A stretch of DNA of 64,000 bases from Bufo bufo (GCF_905171765.1 NC_053392.1:396518119-396582118); one strand, 5' to 3'; positions 1-9,990 are shown, counted from the stretch's first letter. Numbers and translations are program-made. Notes: a model not told the origin generated them from the sequence alone.

Positions 1-939
1 GGGGACACCTTGTTAAAGAAAGCTATTGAAATAGATGATTTTAATAAGATTGTTAAACACTGCCCTGAACCCTCTTCATCTTCATCTGGGACATTTCATT
101 ATTTGAAGAGAGCTTGTAAAGGGAGATGTCTGACTCAGGAGGATATGCGCCATATAATAGATGGGATAGTTGGCCATAATTCCCCCTGGGATTGGAGTAA
201 GGTCCCCTCTATAAGCACTATAGAGCCTCCGAATACGCCGGCTGGTAATTATAAATTAAATACTGAGGCAGGCATAGACACAATGTGGGAAGAAATTAAG
301 TGTGAAATGGAGAGGTGTTTTCAGACTAGGTCCTCATTGTCAACTGCTGTAGCCTGTAGACAAAATTCAGGAGAGTCTGTTATAGCCTTTTGGAAGAGGT
401 TCAATGAAGTTTGGACCCTGGAGGCAGGAATGAGTATTCAGGATAATATGCATTCTATGCTCATTCAGACTTTCCTTACCAATCTGCAGCCACATCTCCA
501 GCTTACTGTTAAACAAATGGTCTCCGAATGGCCTAGTCTTAATAAAGATCAATTCCACAATAAATTACTGGAGAAGGATACGGCGGGTTGTTTTGAAATA
601 GTAAGACCTAAAGAGGCCCATTACCAAACTCAGGATAGGAATTGTCCCTCAAATCAGCTCAATAGGGGAAGGGGCAGAAGACGGAGTAGAGGGCCATGCT
701 CTGGGAGAGGGGGGAATAATATAAATCGTCCTGCAGGTTGCTTTAATTGTGGTCAGACTGACTACTGGATCAGTCAATGCCCTTACCCACTCAGGCAACC
801 TGCCCCACATGATACCCATGCTCGAGGCACCCAACCTTACCCACAAGCTCAGATCCGAGATCTTCCCCCACCACTGCCACAGCCTCAGAATAATACCCCT
901 CGTTTTCCCGTAGCCTGGGGGCAGCAGACATCACAATGA
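1..939 (+). CDS. gag: ERV gag, 3' part (capsid and nucleocapsid)
   Basis: The frame is open from base 1; the first Met is at 10-12 but is probably internal, so this is a truncated view of gag. The middle contains a capsid-like helical region including a segment around residues 125-190 with an FWKRFNEVW stretch typical of retroviral capsid C-terminal domains. The C-terminus is basic and Arg/Gly-rich, followed by a single zinc knuckle at residues 244-257 (CFNC...C) and a Pro-rich tail. In that knuckle the position normally occupied by His is Tyr (codon 763-765), so the CCHC metal site is probably damaged. The frame ends at TGA 937-939 and pol continues in the same frame. Gag would assemble the particle and bind genomic RNA. 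Confidence 0.8.
   Translation, partial: GDTLLKKAIEIDDFNKIVKHCPEPSSSSSGTFHYLKRACKGRCLTQEDMRHIIDGIVGHNSPWDWSKVPSISTIEPPNTPAGNYKLNTEAGIDTMWEEIKCEMERCFQTRSSLSTAVACRQNSGESVIAFWKRFNEVWTLEAGMSIQDNMHSMLIQTFLTNLQPHLQLTVKQMVSEWPSLNKDQFHNKLLEKDTAGCFEIVRPKEAHYQTQDRNCPSNQLNRGRGRRRSRGPCSGRGGNNINRPAGCFNCGQTDYWISQCPYPLRQPAPHDTHARGTQPYPQAQIRDLPPPLPQPQNNTPRFPVAWGQQTSQ
937..939 (+). promoter_or_regulatory. In-frame UGA between gag and pol (candidate readthrough stop)
   Basis: Gag ends at TGA, and the same frame stays open from 940 through the protease (LMDSGAT around 1021-1041) into RT. This is the gag-stop-pol layout of gamma- and epsilonretroviruses, where pol is made by stop-codon suppression. The codon here is UGA, followed by GGA. 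Whether a downstream RNA structure supports readthrough was not computed. Confidence 0.6.
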
Positions 940-2770
940 GGATGCCCGGGGGACTGTATCCCAGCATTCACTCTCATCACAAACCACTATAAGGAATCAC
1001 CACTGATTGTGTTAACTTTTCTTATGGATTCTGGTGCTACTAGTAGTACTATATGTGAGGATTATTATAGTGGTCCAAGAGAGGATGCTGAGCCCTCTAT
1101 GGGAATTAATCGGATACTGACCAGATCTTATAAAACTCCTCCCCTCTCGATCCAACATCCATTCCAGCACCAGTCGATGTTCACACACAGTTTTAGGATC
1201 ATTCCAAATTGTTCTGTGAATTTATTAGGGAGAGATTTGTTTGTTCTGTTGAAGTTGCAGTTGGGGATTAGCAAGACGGGACACCTACATGTCACATCCT
1301 CAGTTATGCCCATTCATGTTCCAAAGGATAATAGTTTTTTATATTTGGAATGCCAACCTCAGGATCCGCTACTTGATCCGGTACCTCCTGAGGTTTGGGC
1401 AAATACTGACCAAGATGTTGGCCTTATCTCTTGTACACCATATAAGGCAATGCTTAAGCCCGGCGCTGCACCTGTTTACATTAAACAATACCCCCTTTCC
1501 CCAGAAAAAGAAAAGGGGATTGAGTCTATGTTGATGGAATTCCTAGAGGCAGGGGTTATTGAGGAAATTATCTCCCCCTATAATACACCTATTAATCTAG
1601 TGAGAAAGGCAGATAATACCTTTAGGTTTGTCCAGGATCTTAGAGCGGTAAATGCACAGATCATACCCATAGCCCCTGTGGTTCCAGACGTACCATCGCT
1701 GCTATCAGCTATTCCTGCCCATGCAGAGTTTTTCTCTGTTATTGATTTAAAGAATGCATTTTTTTTCTGTCCCAGTTGACAAGGAGAAACAGCCACTTTT
1801 TGCTTTCACATTTACATTTTGCCAGTATACATGGTGTAGAATGCCTCAGGGTTATGTAAACTCCCCAGTGGTCTACTCCATTGTCCTCCAAGTTACACTG
1901 CGCCCTTGGACTGCCCTTCATGGTTCTTTCCTTCTACAATATGTGGACGATCTCCTCATATGTAGTTCTACTCGGGAGACCTGCCAGGCAGACTGTGTTA
2001 GTTTACTACTGTGGTTATGTGAGAGCGGTCACAAAGTTTCTAGGAAGAAATTACAATGGTGTATGGAAAGTTTTGAGTATTTGGGCTTTGTTCTCAGTAA
2101 AGGTGAGAGGAAAATCAGCCATGACAGAATTACCTCCGTTCTGGGTCTGCCCCGCCCACAAACCAAGAAAGACATGTTGACCTTTCTTGGCATGATTGGT
2201 TACTGCCGCCAATGGATTGCTGATTGTTCCTACTATGATAATATTCTGAGACAAGCCACTAATACTGAGATGCCTGACTCCATTAAATGGTCTGATGAAA
2301 TGTTACAAGCTTTTAGTCATTTGAAATGTGCAATGGTTTCAAGTTCTGGTTTGGGCCTACCCAACTATGGCGTGATGTTTCACTTATTTGCCAGGGACAA
2401 TTGTAAAACCATGGCAGGAGTCCTGGCTCAAGATCATGGAGGTAAATTCCGCCCTGTTGCTTTTTTCTCAAAAGTACAGGTTCAGGGCATGCCTGCATGT
2501 CTCCGGAGTTTGGCAGCCTGTGCTATGGTCGCTGAGATGGCCACGCCTATCACCCTAGTTCATCCCACTACTATACATACCTCACACAATGTTCAGGCCC
2601 TATTGAAGAACATACATACGCAACATATGTCAGCACAAAGACTGAGTGGATATGAAGTTTTGTTGCTATCTAATCCTCAACTTCATATCAAATACTCAGC
2701 ACCCACATTCGGTCCAATGGCTATACTGAATGCCCTACTTGGCTACAAGGGAGAGCAGGATGATGAACAT
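940..2770 (+). pseudogene. pol: ERV protease and reverse transcriptase, frameshifted
   Basis: The protease active site LMDSGAT is near 1021-1041. RT follows with VPPEVWANT near 1384-1410, a palm motif VIDLKNAF near 1738-1760, then a frame change, MPQGYVNSP near 1842-1868 and the catalytic YVDDLL near 1940-1957. The change of frame falls at the eight-T run at 1759-1766, so replication slippage is the likely lesion. The downstream frame runs to 2770, where the Penelope-like element interrupts it at the RT/RNase H border. Protease would cleave Gag-Pol, and RT would copy the viral RNA. This copy cannot do either from one continuous frame. Confidence 0.82.
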
Positions 2771-2862
2771 TAAATAGTAGTATATAGAATACAGCGGCTC
2801 ACCCCTGTCCCGTATGGATAGGTGCTCACCCTTCGGTCCTACCCTCAGGACCTAGAAAGATT

Positions 2863-3998
2863 ATTGGAACGTATAAAGAAGTGAGGGGGCACACTCAAAC
2901 GGGAAACGCTAGATAGATAGTTAAATGATGTTTAATTGTTATCAGTATATTTAATACTCCAAAAGCAAACCCCTAAAATACATAAAATACATAAATACAT
3001 CAAATAATATAGCAACCTATGTAAAGTATGCCGCTGCTGCAGGTGCAGTATCACTGTGCTGAATATAATGTCCCAGTTTAAATGATGGTACTGTGACCAA
3101 AAACGTCCAGAGCACTGATCTTATTTATGCCGTACCAATGCACAGATATGTCACTGCAATCATATGGGGCAATGATGTATGCTGCTCGCGCTATGGCCAG
3201 ATCCAATGGAACAATGTTGGTAATAATGGTGATGATGTACCAATGTCCGATATACACAAGCAATGCACGTGACGTTATAGTCACCAAATTACTTACAGAG
3301 TCTTGCCGCTTGTATTGTCCCGGTCTCACCCCTCCTTGCTGCCTGACTGCAACGTTGATGTACACGGCCGAGCGTGGCGTCCCACGTGGCCTGGTCGTCT
3401 GGGGTACCGGACGGACGCTTAAGATGACGTCACTGCTGTGCGGCTGTAACTCCGGACGGACGCTTAGGTAACGTCGCTCCTGTGCGCTTGGGTAACGTCA
3501 CTCCTGTGCAACTGTAGCTCCGGTTCTCAAGGTAAATATCATACACTTGGATCCAGTATGTAGATTCTTTGTTCTTCTCTTTGAATCCACGCTCACTCTG
3601 TAATGCCAGACGCGTTTCAGGGTCTAACACCCCTTCCTCAGTGGCCACCGAGTGAGTGGATTCTCACTCCTTATAAATGGTGTTGTTCCACCCACAATTA
3701 TTCCAAAATTGCTTATTCCAAAATGTGGAGTGGATTCGGTTGCTATTTGACTTCATATTATCATACAAGATTAAAACATCCTTAAAAGAGGATACTACAT
3801 AAATATTACTTCCCATATAGTTAAAAACAATTCAAAAACCAATTCAAAAAATGCTTGGAGTGGACTGCAAGGTCAGAGCATAATTCTAGAAAAAAACGCA
3901 TCAAAACCGCATCTATGTGAATTGCGTCTTACATGCGGTTTTTGTATTTTTTTATGCTATAGGGCAAGATGAACCCTCCAAAGGGAAATGGACCAAAA
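2863..3998. repeat. Left inverted arm of the Penelope-like element
   Basis: Reading from ATTGGAACGT at 2863, this segment is the reverse complement of 5357-6489 with few differences. It extends to the CCAAAAACG near 3990-3998 and so includes a short copy of the beginning of the RT frame. After 3998 the two sides diverge. Small frames that appear in mirror image in both arms are consequences of the repeat and are not genes. Confidence 0.92.
3602..3647 (-). ncRNA. Hammerhead-ribozyme-like motif in left PLE arm
   Basis: Read on the - strand, the segment has GCCA, then the core CTGAGGA, a stem II candidate AGGG/CCCT closing a short loop, then GAAA, a minimal stem III region CGCGTC and TGGC pairing with the opening GCCA. 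This matches the compact, short-stem-III hammerheads described in PLEs. It is in the same sense as the RT/endonuclease frame. The call rests on eye inspection; the stem II closing pair is A-U where G-C is usual. Confidence 0.68.
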
Positions 3999-4202
3999 AC
4001 GCATCAACATACCATATATTTTTTGTGCGATTTTGGAATTTTTGATCTTTTTTATCTTTTTATCATATTCATCGGAGCGTCATCATTCCTAGGGGTTTAA
4101 TTGTGGTATCTGGGAGGAGCCGTCCAGCAGGGAGGGGAAATCACAGTGTCATTAATTGACCAAACTACGATATCCCATCCCCACCGGACAGCCCCCCAAT
4201 GA

Positions 4203-5384
4203 TCACAAAAACCCGAACACCTCCATCTCGGCGTTGAGGCCCCTAGGGATGATGGTATCATACTCAAAAATTCTGCGGGACTCTTGTCTCGACATATGTG
4301 CAATATGGTTACCCCCTCTCCACATTTTTTTGACCCTTTCTATTGCGGTGAATTTCAAACTTGTTGGGTCACAATTATGTTGTATTTTAAAATGTTTCGA
4401 TAGGGAGTGTGTTTCCAGGCCTTTCTTTATATTTGCCATATGTTCCGCTACTCTTTTTTTGAGTGTTCTTTTTGTCCGGCCTATGTACTGTTTCCTACAC
4501 CCACATTCCAGTAGGTATATGACATCAGTAGAGTCACAGGTTAAGCATTCTTTTATTTCTAAACTAAAAGAGTTTACTGTCGATGCTACCGTAGCTGTTT
4601 TTTTGGGGAAACTTGTAGTTTTACAATTTGCGCATCTGCCACATTTGAAAAACCCATTGGTAGTTAGCCAATTACTTTTTTGTTGTTGTTGACTGTCCTT
4701 CTTGACTTTCACCGTTGGGGCTATTTTTCCTGCTAAGTTATTTGCCCTCGTGTACGTTATTTTTGGTACATCAGTCAAAAGAGGCCCGATTACCTTATCG
4801 TTTAGCAAATGTCCCCAATGCTTTCGAATACTCCTTTCCATCATTCTATATTGGGAGCTGAATGGAAGGATGATCCTCAATGTTTCATCTTGTGATTGTG
4901 GTAGACCTATCTCAAAGAAGCCCTTTCTTTCCATCTTTTTGACTTTCTCCAAAGATTTGTCTATAATCTGGACTGGATAATCTCTTTCCAGCAGTTGTTG
5001 TTTCAAGACAGCGGCCTCTTCATCAAACTTGCTATCAACCGTACAGTTTCGCTTCAGCCTGCGAAACTGACTGGTTGGTATGTTGATAAGCCACCGCGGC
5101 GGGTGGCAGCTAGCAAATCTGATGAAGCTGTTTTTGGCTACTGGTTTGAAAAATGTATTACATTGTAGCTGATCATCCTTAATCCATATCTCTAAATCCA
5201 AAAATTCAACTTTTTCTTTACTGATAATTGGACTGAATACAAGGTTCTTATCATTCTTGTTAATATCAGTGAGAAATGAATCCAGAGATTCAGCTGTATC
5301 CTGCCAGATGAATAGAATATCATCAATGTACCGCCGCCATAGCACCAGATCCGTTTTTGGTCCATTTACCTTTGGAGGGTTCAT
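4203..5384 (-). CDS. Penelope-like RT C-terminal part fused to GIY-YIG endonuclease (5'-truncated)
   Basis: This 393-residue frame is intact but lacks the N-terminal half of a PLE polymerase. RT catalytic YIDD is at residues 19-22 (RRYIDDILF), followed by the palm/thumb segment with FLDLEIWI near 62-69. The C-terminal third has paired Cys motifs (CGRCANC, ECLTC), then VIYLLEC and QYIGRT, the two halves of a GIY-YIG endonuclease signature, followed by a conserved R..EH helix. In PLEs the endonuclease nicks the target and RT primes on the nick. The start at 5384 lies inside the right arm, so the true upstream coding sequence is missing. Activity is unlikely without the RT fingers. A Neptune-type PLE is a plausible subgroup but not tested. 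Confidence 0.88.
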   Translation of the reverse strand: MNPPKVNGPKTDLVLWRRYIDDILFIWQDTAESLDSFLTDINKNDKNLVFSPIISKEKVEFLDLEIWIKDDQLQCNTFFKPVAKNSFIRFASCHPPRWLINIPTSQFRRLKRNCTVDSKFDEEAAVLKQQLLERDYPVQIIDKSLEKVKKMERKGFFEIGLPQSQDETLRIILPFSSQYRMMERSIRKHWGHLLNDKVIGPLLTDVPKITYTRANNLAGKIAPTVKVKKDSQQQQKSNWLTTNGFFKCGRCANCKTTSFPKKTATVASTVNSFSLEIKECLTCDSTDVIYLLECGCRKQYIGRTKRTLKKRVAEHMANIKKGLETHSLSKHFKIQHNCDPTSLKFTAIERVKKMWRGGNHIAHMSRQESRRIFEYDTIIPRGLNAEMEVFGFL

Positions 5385-6489
5385 CTTGCCCTATAGCATA
5401 AAAAAATACAAAAACCGCATGTAAGACGCAATTCACATAGATGCGGTTTTGATGCGTTTTTTTCTAGAATTATGCTCTGACCTTGCAGTCCACTCCAAGC
5501 ATTTTTTGAATTGGTTTTTGAATTGTTTTTAACTATATGGGAAGTAATATTTATGTAGTATCCTCTTTAAGGATGTTTTAATCTTGTATGATAATATGAA
5601 GTCAAATAGCAACCGAATCCACTCCACATTTTGGAATAAGCAATTTTGGAATAATTGTGGGTGGAACAACACCATTTATAAGGAGTGAGAATCCACTCAC
5701 TCGGTGGCCACTGAGGAAGGGGTGTTAGACCCTGAAACGCGTCTGGCATTACAGAGTGAGCGTGGATTCAAAGAGAAGAACAAAGAATCTACATACTGGA
5801 TCCAAGTGTATGATATTTACCTTGAGAACCGGAGCTACAGTTGCACAGGAGTGACGTTACCCAAGCGCACAGGAGCGACGTTACCTAAGCGTCTGTCCGG
5901 AGTTACAGCCGCACAGCAGTGACGTCATCTTAAGGGTCCGTCCGGTACCCCAGACGACCAGGCCACGTGGGACGCCACGCTCGGCCGTGTACATCAACGT
6001 TGCGGTCAGGCAGCAAGGAGGGGTGAGACCGGGACAATACAAGCGGCAAGACTCTGTAAGTAATTTGGTGACTATAACGTCACGTGCATTGCCTGTGTAT
6101 ATCGGACATTGGTACATCATCACCATTATTACCAACATTGTTCCATTGGATCTGGCCATAGCGCGAGCAGCATACATCATTGCCCCATATGATTGCAGTG
6201 ACATATCTGTGCATTGGTACGGCAGAAATAAGATCAGTGCTCTGGACGTTTTTGGTCACAGTACCATCATTTAAACTGGGACATTATGTTCAGCACAGTG
6301 ATACTGCACCTGCAGCAGCGGCATACTTTACATAGGTTGCTATATTATTTGATGTATTTATGTATTTTATGTATTTTAGGGGTTTGCTTTTAGAGTATTA
6401 AATATACTGATAACAATTAAACATCATTTAACTATCTATCTAGCGTTTCCCGTTTGAGTGTGCCCCCTCACTTCTTTATACGTTCCAAT
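5357..6489. repeat. Right inverted arm of the Penelope-like element
   Basis: Reverse-complement partner of 2863-3998; its outer end is CGTTCCAAT at 6481-6489. Its inner end overlaps the first codons of the RT/endonuclease frame. The arms are more than 1.1 kb and highly similar, so a single RNA spanning the element could fold into a very long hairpin. Confidence 0.92.
5704..5749 (+). ncRNA. Hammerhead-ribozyme-like motif in right PLE arm
   Basis: Mirror copy of the left-arm motif. GGCCA at 5706-5710 is followed by CTGAGGA at 5711-5717, stem II AGGG...CCCT, GAAA at 5734-5737, CGCGTC and TGGC at 5743-5746. Predicted cleavage would be after the GTC. Because the arms are inverted, this one is antisense to the PLE frame. 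Confidence 0.7.
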
Positions 6490-6494
6490 TATAC

Positions 6495-7315
6495 ATGAAC
6501 ATACCTCACCTAGGCCTGACTTACAGTCCACACCCATTGAAGGAGCACCTGATGTTTTTGTGGATGGATCTTGTTCCTGCCCTAATGACAACACTTATCA
6601 TGCAGGATACGCTGTGGTTCAGCTCCCTGTTATACTGGAATTGAATCCTATACCTTTTCAGTCGGCCCAAGCTGCTGAACTGATTGCCCTCACTAGAGCT
6701 TGTTGTCTTTTTGAGGGGAATGATGTAAATGTATACACCGATTCCAAGTATGCCTTTGGGGTTGTCCATGATCATGGGGTAATCTGGCAGAGGAGAGGCT
6801 TCATAGCTGCAGATGGGAGACGAATCTCACATTCCACCCGAGTACATGATCTCCTGGCCGCCATCCAATTACCAAGCAAAGTTGCTATTATCCATTGTAA
6901 GGCACATACTTGTCTACAAATGCACATAGCTAAAGGGAATGCCCTAGCTGATCAGGCAGCAAAGGAGGCTGCTATTAGAACGGCAGCAACAGTTCAAATG
7001 CCTTCCCTAGTTCCAGACATTACCCTTACTGATAATCTATTGCTCAGCCTCCAGGATTTAGCTACCAGTAGTGACAAAATGGAATGGCAGTCGGTAGGTG
7101 CAGTACAAGACCCTAATACGGGTCTTATCTGCAAAGAGGGGAAGCCATGTATCCCAGTTGCAAGCGCCCCGATTTCAATTGCACAGTATCATGGTCTTGG
7201 CCATAGGGGAGCACAGGCAACCACTGACCTCATTCGGAGAGATTTTTTTATACCAGGTCTTAGATCAAAGGTACAATCTTATGTTTCACGGTGTATTATA
7301 TGTCTCAGAAATTAG
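6495..7315 (+). pseudogene. pol: ERV RNase H and integrase zinc-binding domain (pol fragment)
   Basis: The pol frame resumes directly after the PLE. RNase H begins at VFVDGSCSC near 6556-6582; the acidic pattern continues with the AAELIALTRA helix near 6673-6702, YTDSKYAFG near 6735-6761 and a terminal GNALADQAAKEA near 6938-6973. The integrase zinc-binding domain follows, with H-X3-H in YHGLGHRG near 7187-7210 and the pair CIIC near 7294-7305. A stop follows at 7313-7315 and the catalytic core does not follow. RNase H would remove template RNA during reverse transcription, and this zinc domain would open the integrase. Confidence 0.82.
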
Positions 7316-7700
7316 GATGCAGCTTAATAAGAATACTGGTTACTCACAATTTGAGGTCCTAATGGGAAGACCCTTCCCCACCCCTTGGGGGCCAAAGGCC
7401 CCTGTGATAGAGAAAGGGGATCTAGAAGTAGTACAGGCAGAATATGTGAGGAAACTTGTAGAAATCTTAGATCAATTTGAACAAGATATTGCTCTTGTCT
7501 CTCCTTTCTCTCCACAGGAACCTACGCATCCTTTCCAACCAGGAGACGTAGTGATAGTCCAGCGCCTGGCAAAAAGGACGAAAACAGACTGAGTTCCTGT
7601 TTGGACCACCCACCCGAGTGGTAGCAGTCACCAGAACAGCGATTCTCACAAAGAGGCTCCAATCTGGATTCACGCTAGCAGAGTGAAAAGGGTCCCTGAG
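7316..7700 (+). pseudogene. pol: ERV integrase C-terminal remnant; catalytic core deleted
   Basis: Within about 20 bases after the zinc-binding CIIC the sequence already encodes the segment that normally follows the integrase core (GYSQFEVLMGRPFPTPWGP near 7338-7395), in a different frame. No DD35E catalytic core can fit between them, so roughly 500 bases of coding sequence were deleted. The C-terminal DNA-binding part is recognisable (HPFQPGDVVIVQRL near 7530-7571), then the frame ends at 7590-7592. Further codons in other frames continue to about 7700, showing an additional shift. Integration from this copy is impossible. Confidence 0.78.
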
Positions 7701-7794
7701 GCTTCTTCTCCGGTGACAGACAAAGATAAAGAGGGTGAAGCAGGTGTGAATTCCCTGAACAAAGAGGGGAACTCAGAAGAAGTTTCCCTGAAAA

Positions 7795-9218
7795 GTGCCT
7801 TGCCACAGGCTGAAGATGATGACCCCACAATATTCTGGGAGATTTGTTTGTCTGCTGATAATTATTAATCTTTGTGTTTTCTTGCCAGTCTGGCTTATTA
7901 CTACATGTATTTATCACCCAGAGGAGATGAGTTTCTTCTGTGGTGCACCAAATAATCGGTCAGTATATAAAAGAGCTCAGGAGCAAGATCCCTTTGCTCG
8001 CGTCCCCTTTTATTCTGAACAGAACAGTATAGTCAGGATGGCAAATGCCCTAAATGTTAGTTCATTGTGCCTTAAAGACTTACAGAGCCCACGGGGTCTT
8101 ATACAAACATGTGTTATTGCTGTGCCTACACCCGATGAATCTCTCCTTGAAGTCTGGGCGATGGCTAACAATACACAATCTTTTATTCCCTTGTATGACT
8201 TCTGTGGGGAGTGTCAGAAATTAGGAAATAGCAAGGATAATATTAGAATAACTACTATTAACGTGACTGCAGCAGAAACTTGTTTTACCTTTTCCCAGGA
8301 TATGACTTTATATTGTGATAATAGAGACATAAAAAGTGGATTACCTAAGAATAGTGTATATGATTATATTGACGACACTTGTAAAAAGAATAGTAGGCTT
8401 GCTAGCTCCCTGGATAATTCCATGAGTTGTAATAAGACCATTGTGACTCCCAGTTTTATCTATAATATAATGCTCCCTAAGGGATGTTTTTTGTCTTGTG
8501 GTAGCAGCACTTACAATTACATTCCTGCTAATGTTATTAGAGGTCCCTGTGCGTTATCCAGGCTGACTTTGGCTCTTCCCAGTCAACCCCCTATCAGGAG
8601 AACTTACAGATCGGTTACCAAGACTTTATCAGAAGACTGTGACTCTACTTTACCCCTTCTCAGCCCTACAGAATATACAAGTTTGGGCGCCTCTATATTA
8701 GGAGTGCCTGGACTGGCTATATATAATACTCGTACTATAAATTATATTGCATGTGACTTAGCTAAATCTCTGAATCATACCTCTATCGCCTTATCAGACA
8801 TGCTTTTAGATATACAAGGCTTAAGAGGAGCAGTGCTAGAAACTAGATTTTCTGTAGATTATCTGTTACTTATAATATAGGATGTCAAGATTTTAAAGGA
8901 ATGTGTTGCTTTAATTTATCTGATCATTCCAGATCAATCCAGTCCCATTTACAAGCGTTACATGAAATTGCTAATAATATCAGGAAAGATGTTGATTCAT
9001 CATCTTGGTGGGACTGGTTATTGAGCTGGCTGTCGGATTTGAGTTGGTTAAGAACATTATTGATCAGTATTATATTTATAATTGCTTCCTTGATTGTCAT
9101 ATGTTGTTGCATCCAATGTATCCCTTCCCTCATACAGATGTTTTGTGTAATGTGTCCAAAACCCACAGACCCTGGACAATCATATGCTACTTACCTCTCT
9201 ATGAGAGAAAGAAGATAA
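7795..9218 (+). pseudogene. env: ERV envelope glycoprotein (SU-TM), split by a frameshift
   Basis: Two adjacent frames (7795-8880 and 8901-9218) cover a gamma-type Env. The first has a hydrophobic leader near residues 18-38 (FVCLLIIINLCVFLPVWLI), a Cys-rich surface subunit with several N-X-S/T sites, a basic stretch IRRTYR near residue 267 that may mark the SU/TM cleavage region, and a TM ectodomain with a heptad region ending near the first stop. The second opens at the CX6CC-type cysteines and has a membrane span (LLISIIFIIASLIVICCC) and a short tail. The break lies at about 8865-8885, just before the CX6CC motif, so no full TM subunit can be made. The Met at 7795 is the first in the frame and fits the leader, but an upstream start is possible. 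Confidence 0.8.
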
Positions 9219-9234
9219 GTCATATTCATGACTT

Positions 9235-9244
9235 AAGAGGGGAT
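9235..9244 (+). promoter_or_regulatory. Probable ERV polypurine tract
   Basis: The purine run AAGAGGGGAT lies just after env and directly before TGAAGGG, which looks like a U3 start. This is the usual position of the plus-strand primer of reverse transcription. Confidence 0.5.
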
Positions 9245-9582
9245 TGAAGGGTTAAATAGAATTAGCTTTATGATCTGTATGAAGGACAGGAGGTTGGGTG
9301 ACATCATATTAAAGGGTGACTATATTTACATGTACCTCCTGTCTGTATAAGGAAACGTTCCTAGTCAGCATTATTATAATGAGAGCTGCCTGTCTGTATA
9401 AGGAAATGTTCCTAGTCAGCATTATTGTAATGAGAGCTGCAGCTATTCTTGTATGTATGCATGAATGTATATAAAGCCCTGTATGGCAAGGAATAAATAG
9501 AACTCTTACTGACATCATACTGCATGTGTCACTGATAAGTTCTCCAGGCCTGTCTTCGGGGACAAAGGAAGGAATCAAGGTG
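9245..9582 (+). repeat. Probable ERV 3' LTR
   Basis: It starts with TG after the purine tract, contains two tandem 51-bp copies in U3 (9338-9388 and 9389-9439), a TATA box TATATAAA at 9468-9475 and a polyadenylation signal AATAAA at 9492-9497. The order fits U3-R-U5. The right end (CA near 9582) is a guess because the 5' LTR and the flanking duplication are not in the window. Confidence 0.5.
9338..9439. repeat. 51-bp direct duplication in LTR U3 (enhancer-like)
   Basis: Two abutting copies starting CCTGTCTGTATAAGG and ending GAGAGCTG differ at only a few positions (for example AACG versus AATG). Tandem U3 repeats of this size are the usual enhancer arrangement of gammaretroviral LTRs. Confidence 0.75.
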
Positions 9583-9607
9583 CATTGAGAAGGAAAGACA
9601 CTTTCAG

Positions 9608-9990
9608 AGATGTTATACTGTATGGGGCAGCCACAAGGAGACGTTATACTGTATGGGGGCCACAAGGAGATGTTATACTGGATGGGGCAGCCACAAGGAG
9701 ACATTATACTGTATGGGGTCAGCCACAAGGAGACATTATACTGTATGGGGGCAGCCACAAGGAGACATTATACTGTATGGGGACAACAAGGAGAGGTTAT
9801 ACTGTATTGGGCAGTCACAAAAAAATTGTTATACTGTATGGGGCAGCCACGAGGAGACGTTATACTGTATGGGGCACTGGGGCAGCCACAAGGTGACATT
9901 ATACTGTATGAGTCGGCCGGGGACAAAGTGACATTTTACTATATTGGGAGGATTATACTGCATGGGGTGGGCCAAATGGTGACATTATAC
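9608..9990. repeat. Minisatellite, about 31-bp unit
   Basis: Roughly a dozen imperfect units built on TTATACTGTATGGGG followed by CAGCCACAAGGAGA. Units decay toward the right end. Three overlapping open frames here only reflect the repeat. Confidence 0.9.

Larger units (their letters stand above)
2771..6494 (-). mobile_element. Penelope-like element with long inverted arms, inserted in ERV pol
   Basis: The 8-bp sequence ATGAACAT occurs at 2763-2770 and again at 6495-6502, exactly bracketing this block, and the ERV pol frame resumes after it. Inside are about 90 bp of unpaired sequence (2771-2862), a left arm (2863-3998), a - strand RT/GIY-YIG frame (4203-5384) and a right arm (5357-6489) that is the reverse complement of the left arm. 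Each arm contains a hammerhead-ribozyme-like core. PLEs are known for GIY-YIG endonucleases, terminal pseudo-LTRs in direct or inverted order, and hammerhead motifs. The copy is 5'-truncated, since the RT frame starts just before the YIDD box. Confidence 0.88.
1..9582 (+). mobile_element. Defective class I (gamma/epsilon-type) endogenous retrovirus, 5' end outside window
   Basis: The order is gag, protease, RT, RNase H, integrase remnant, env and a probable 3' LTR, all on the + strand. The class is inferred from three visible traits: gag and pol share a frame separated by one UGA, the RT box reads YVDD, and the env transmembrane subunit has a CX6CC motif. Gag is already open at base 1, so the 5' LTR, leader and gag N-terminus lie upstream. 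The provirus is disabled by an RT frameshift, a 3.7 kb Penelope-like insertion, deletion of the integrase core and an env frameshift. The LTR right end is not certain because only one LTR is visible. Confidence 0.85.

Noticed and set aside
3078..3785. Mirror-image frames in both PLE arms
   Set aside because: Both copies come from the inverted arms and overlap the hammerhead-like motif; no protein motif is visible.
9608..9990. CRISPR-like array
   Set aside because: Units are directly abutting with no unique spacers, and the sequence is vertebrate-like.
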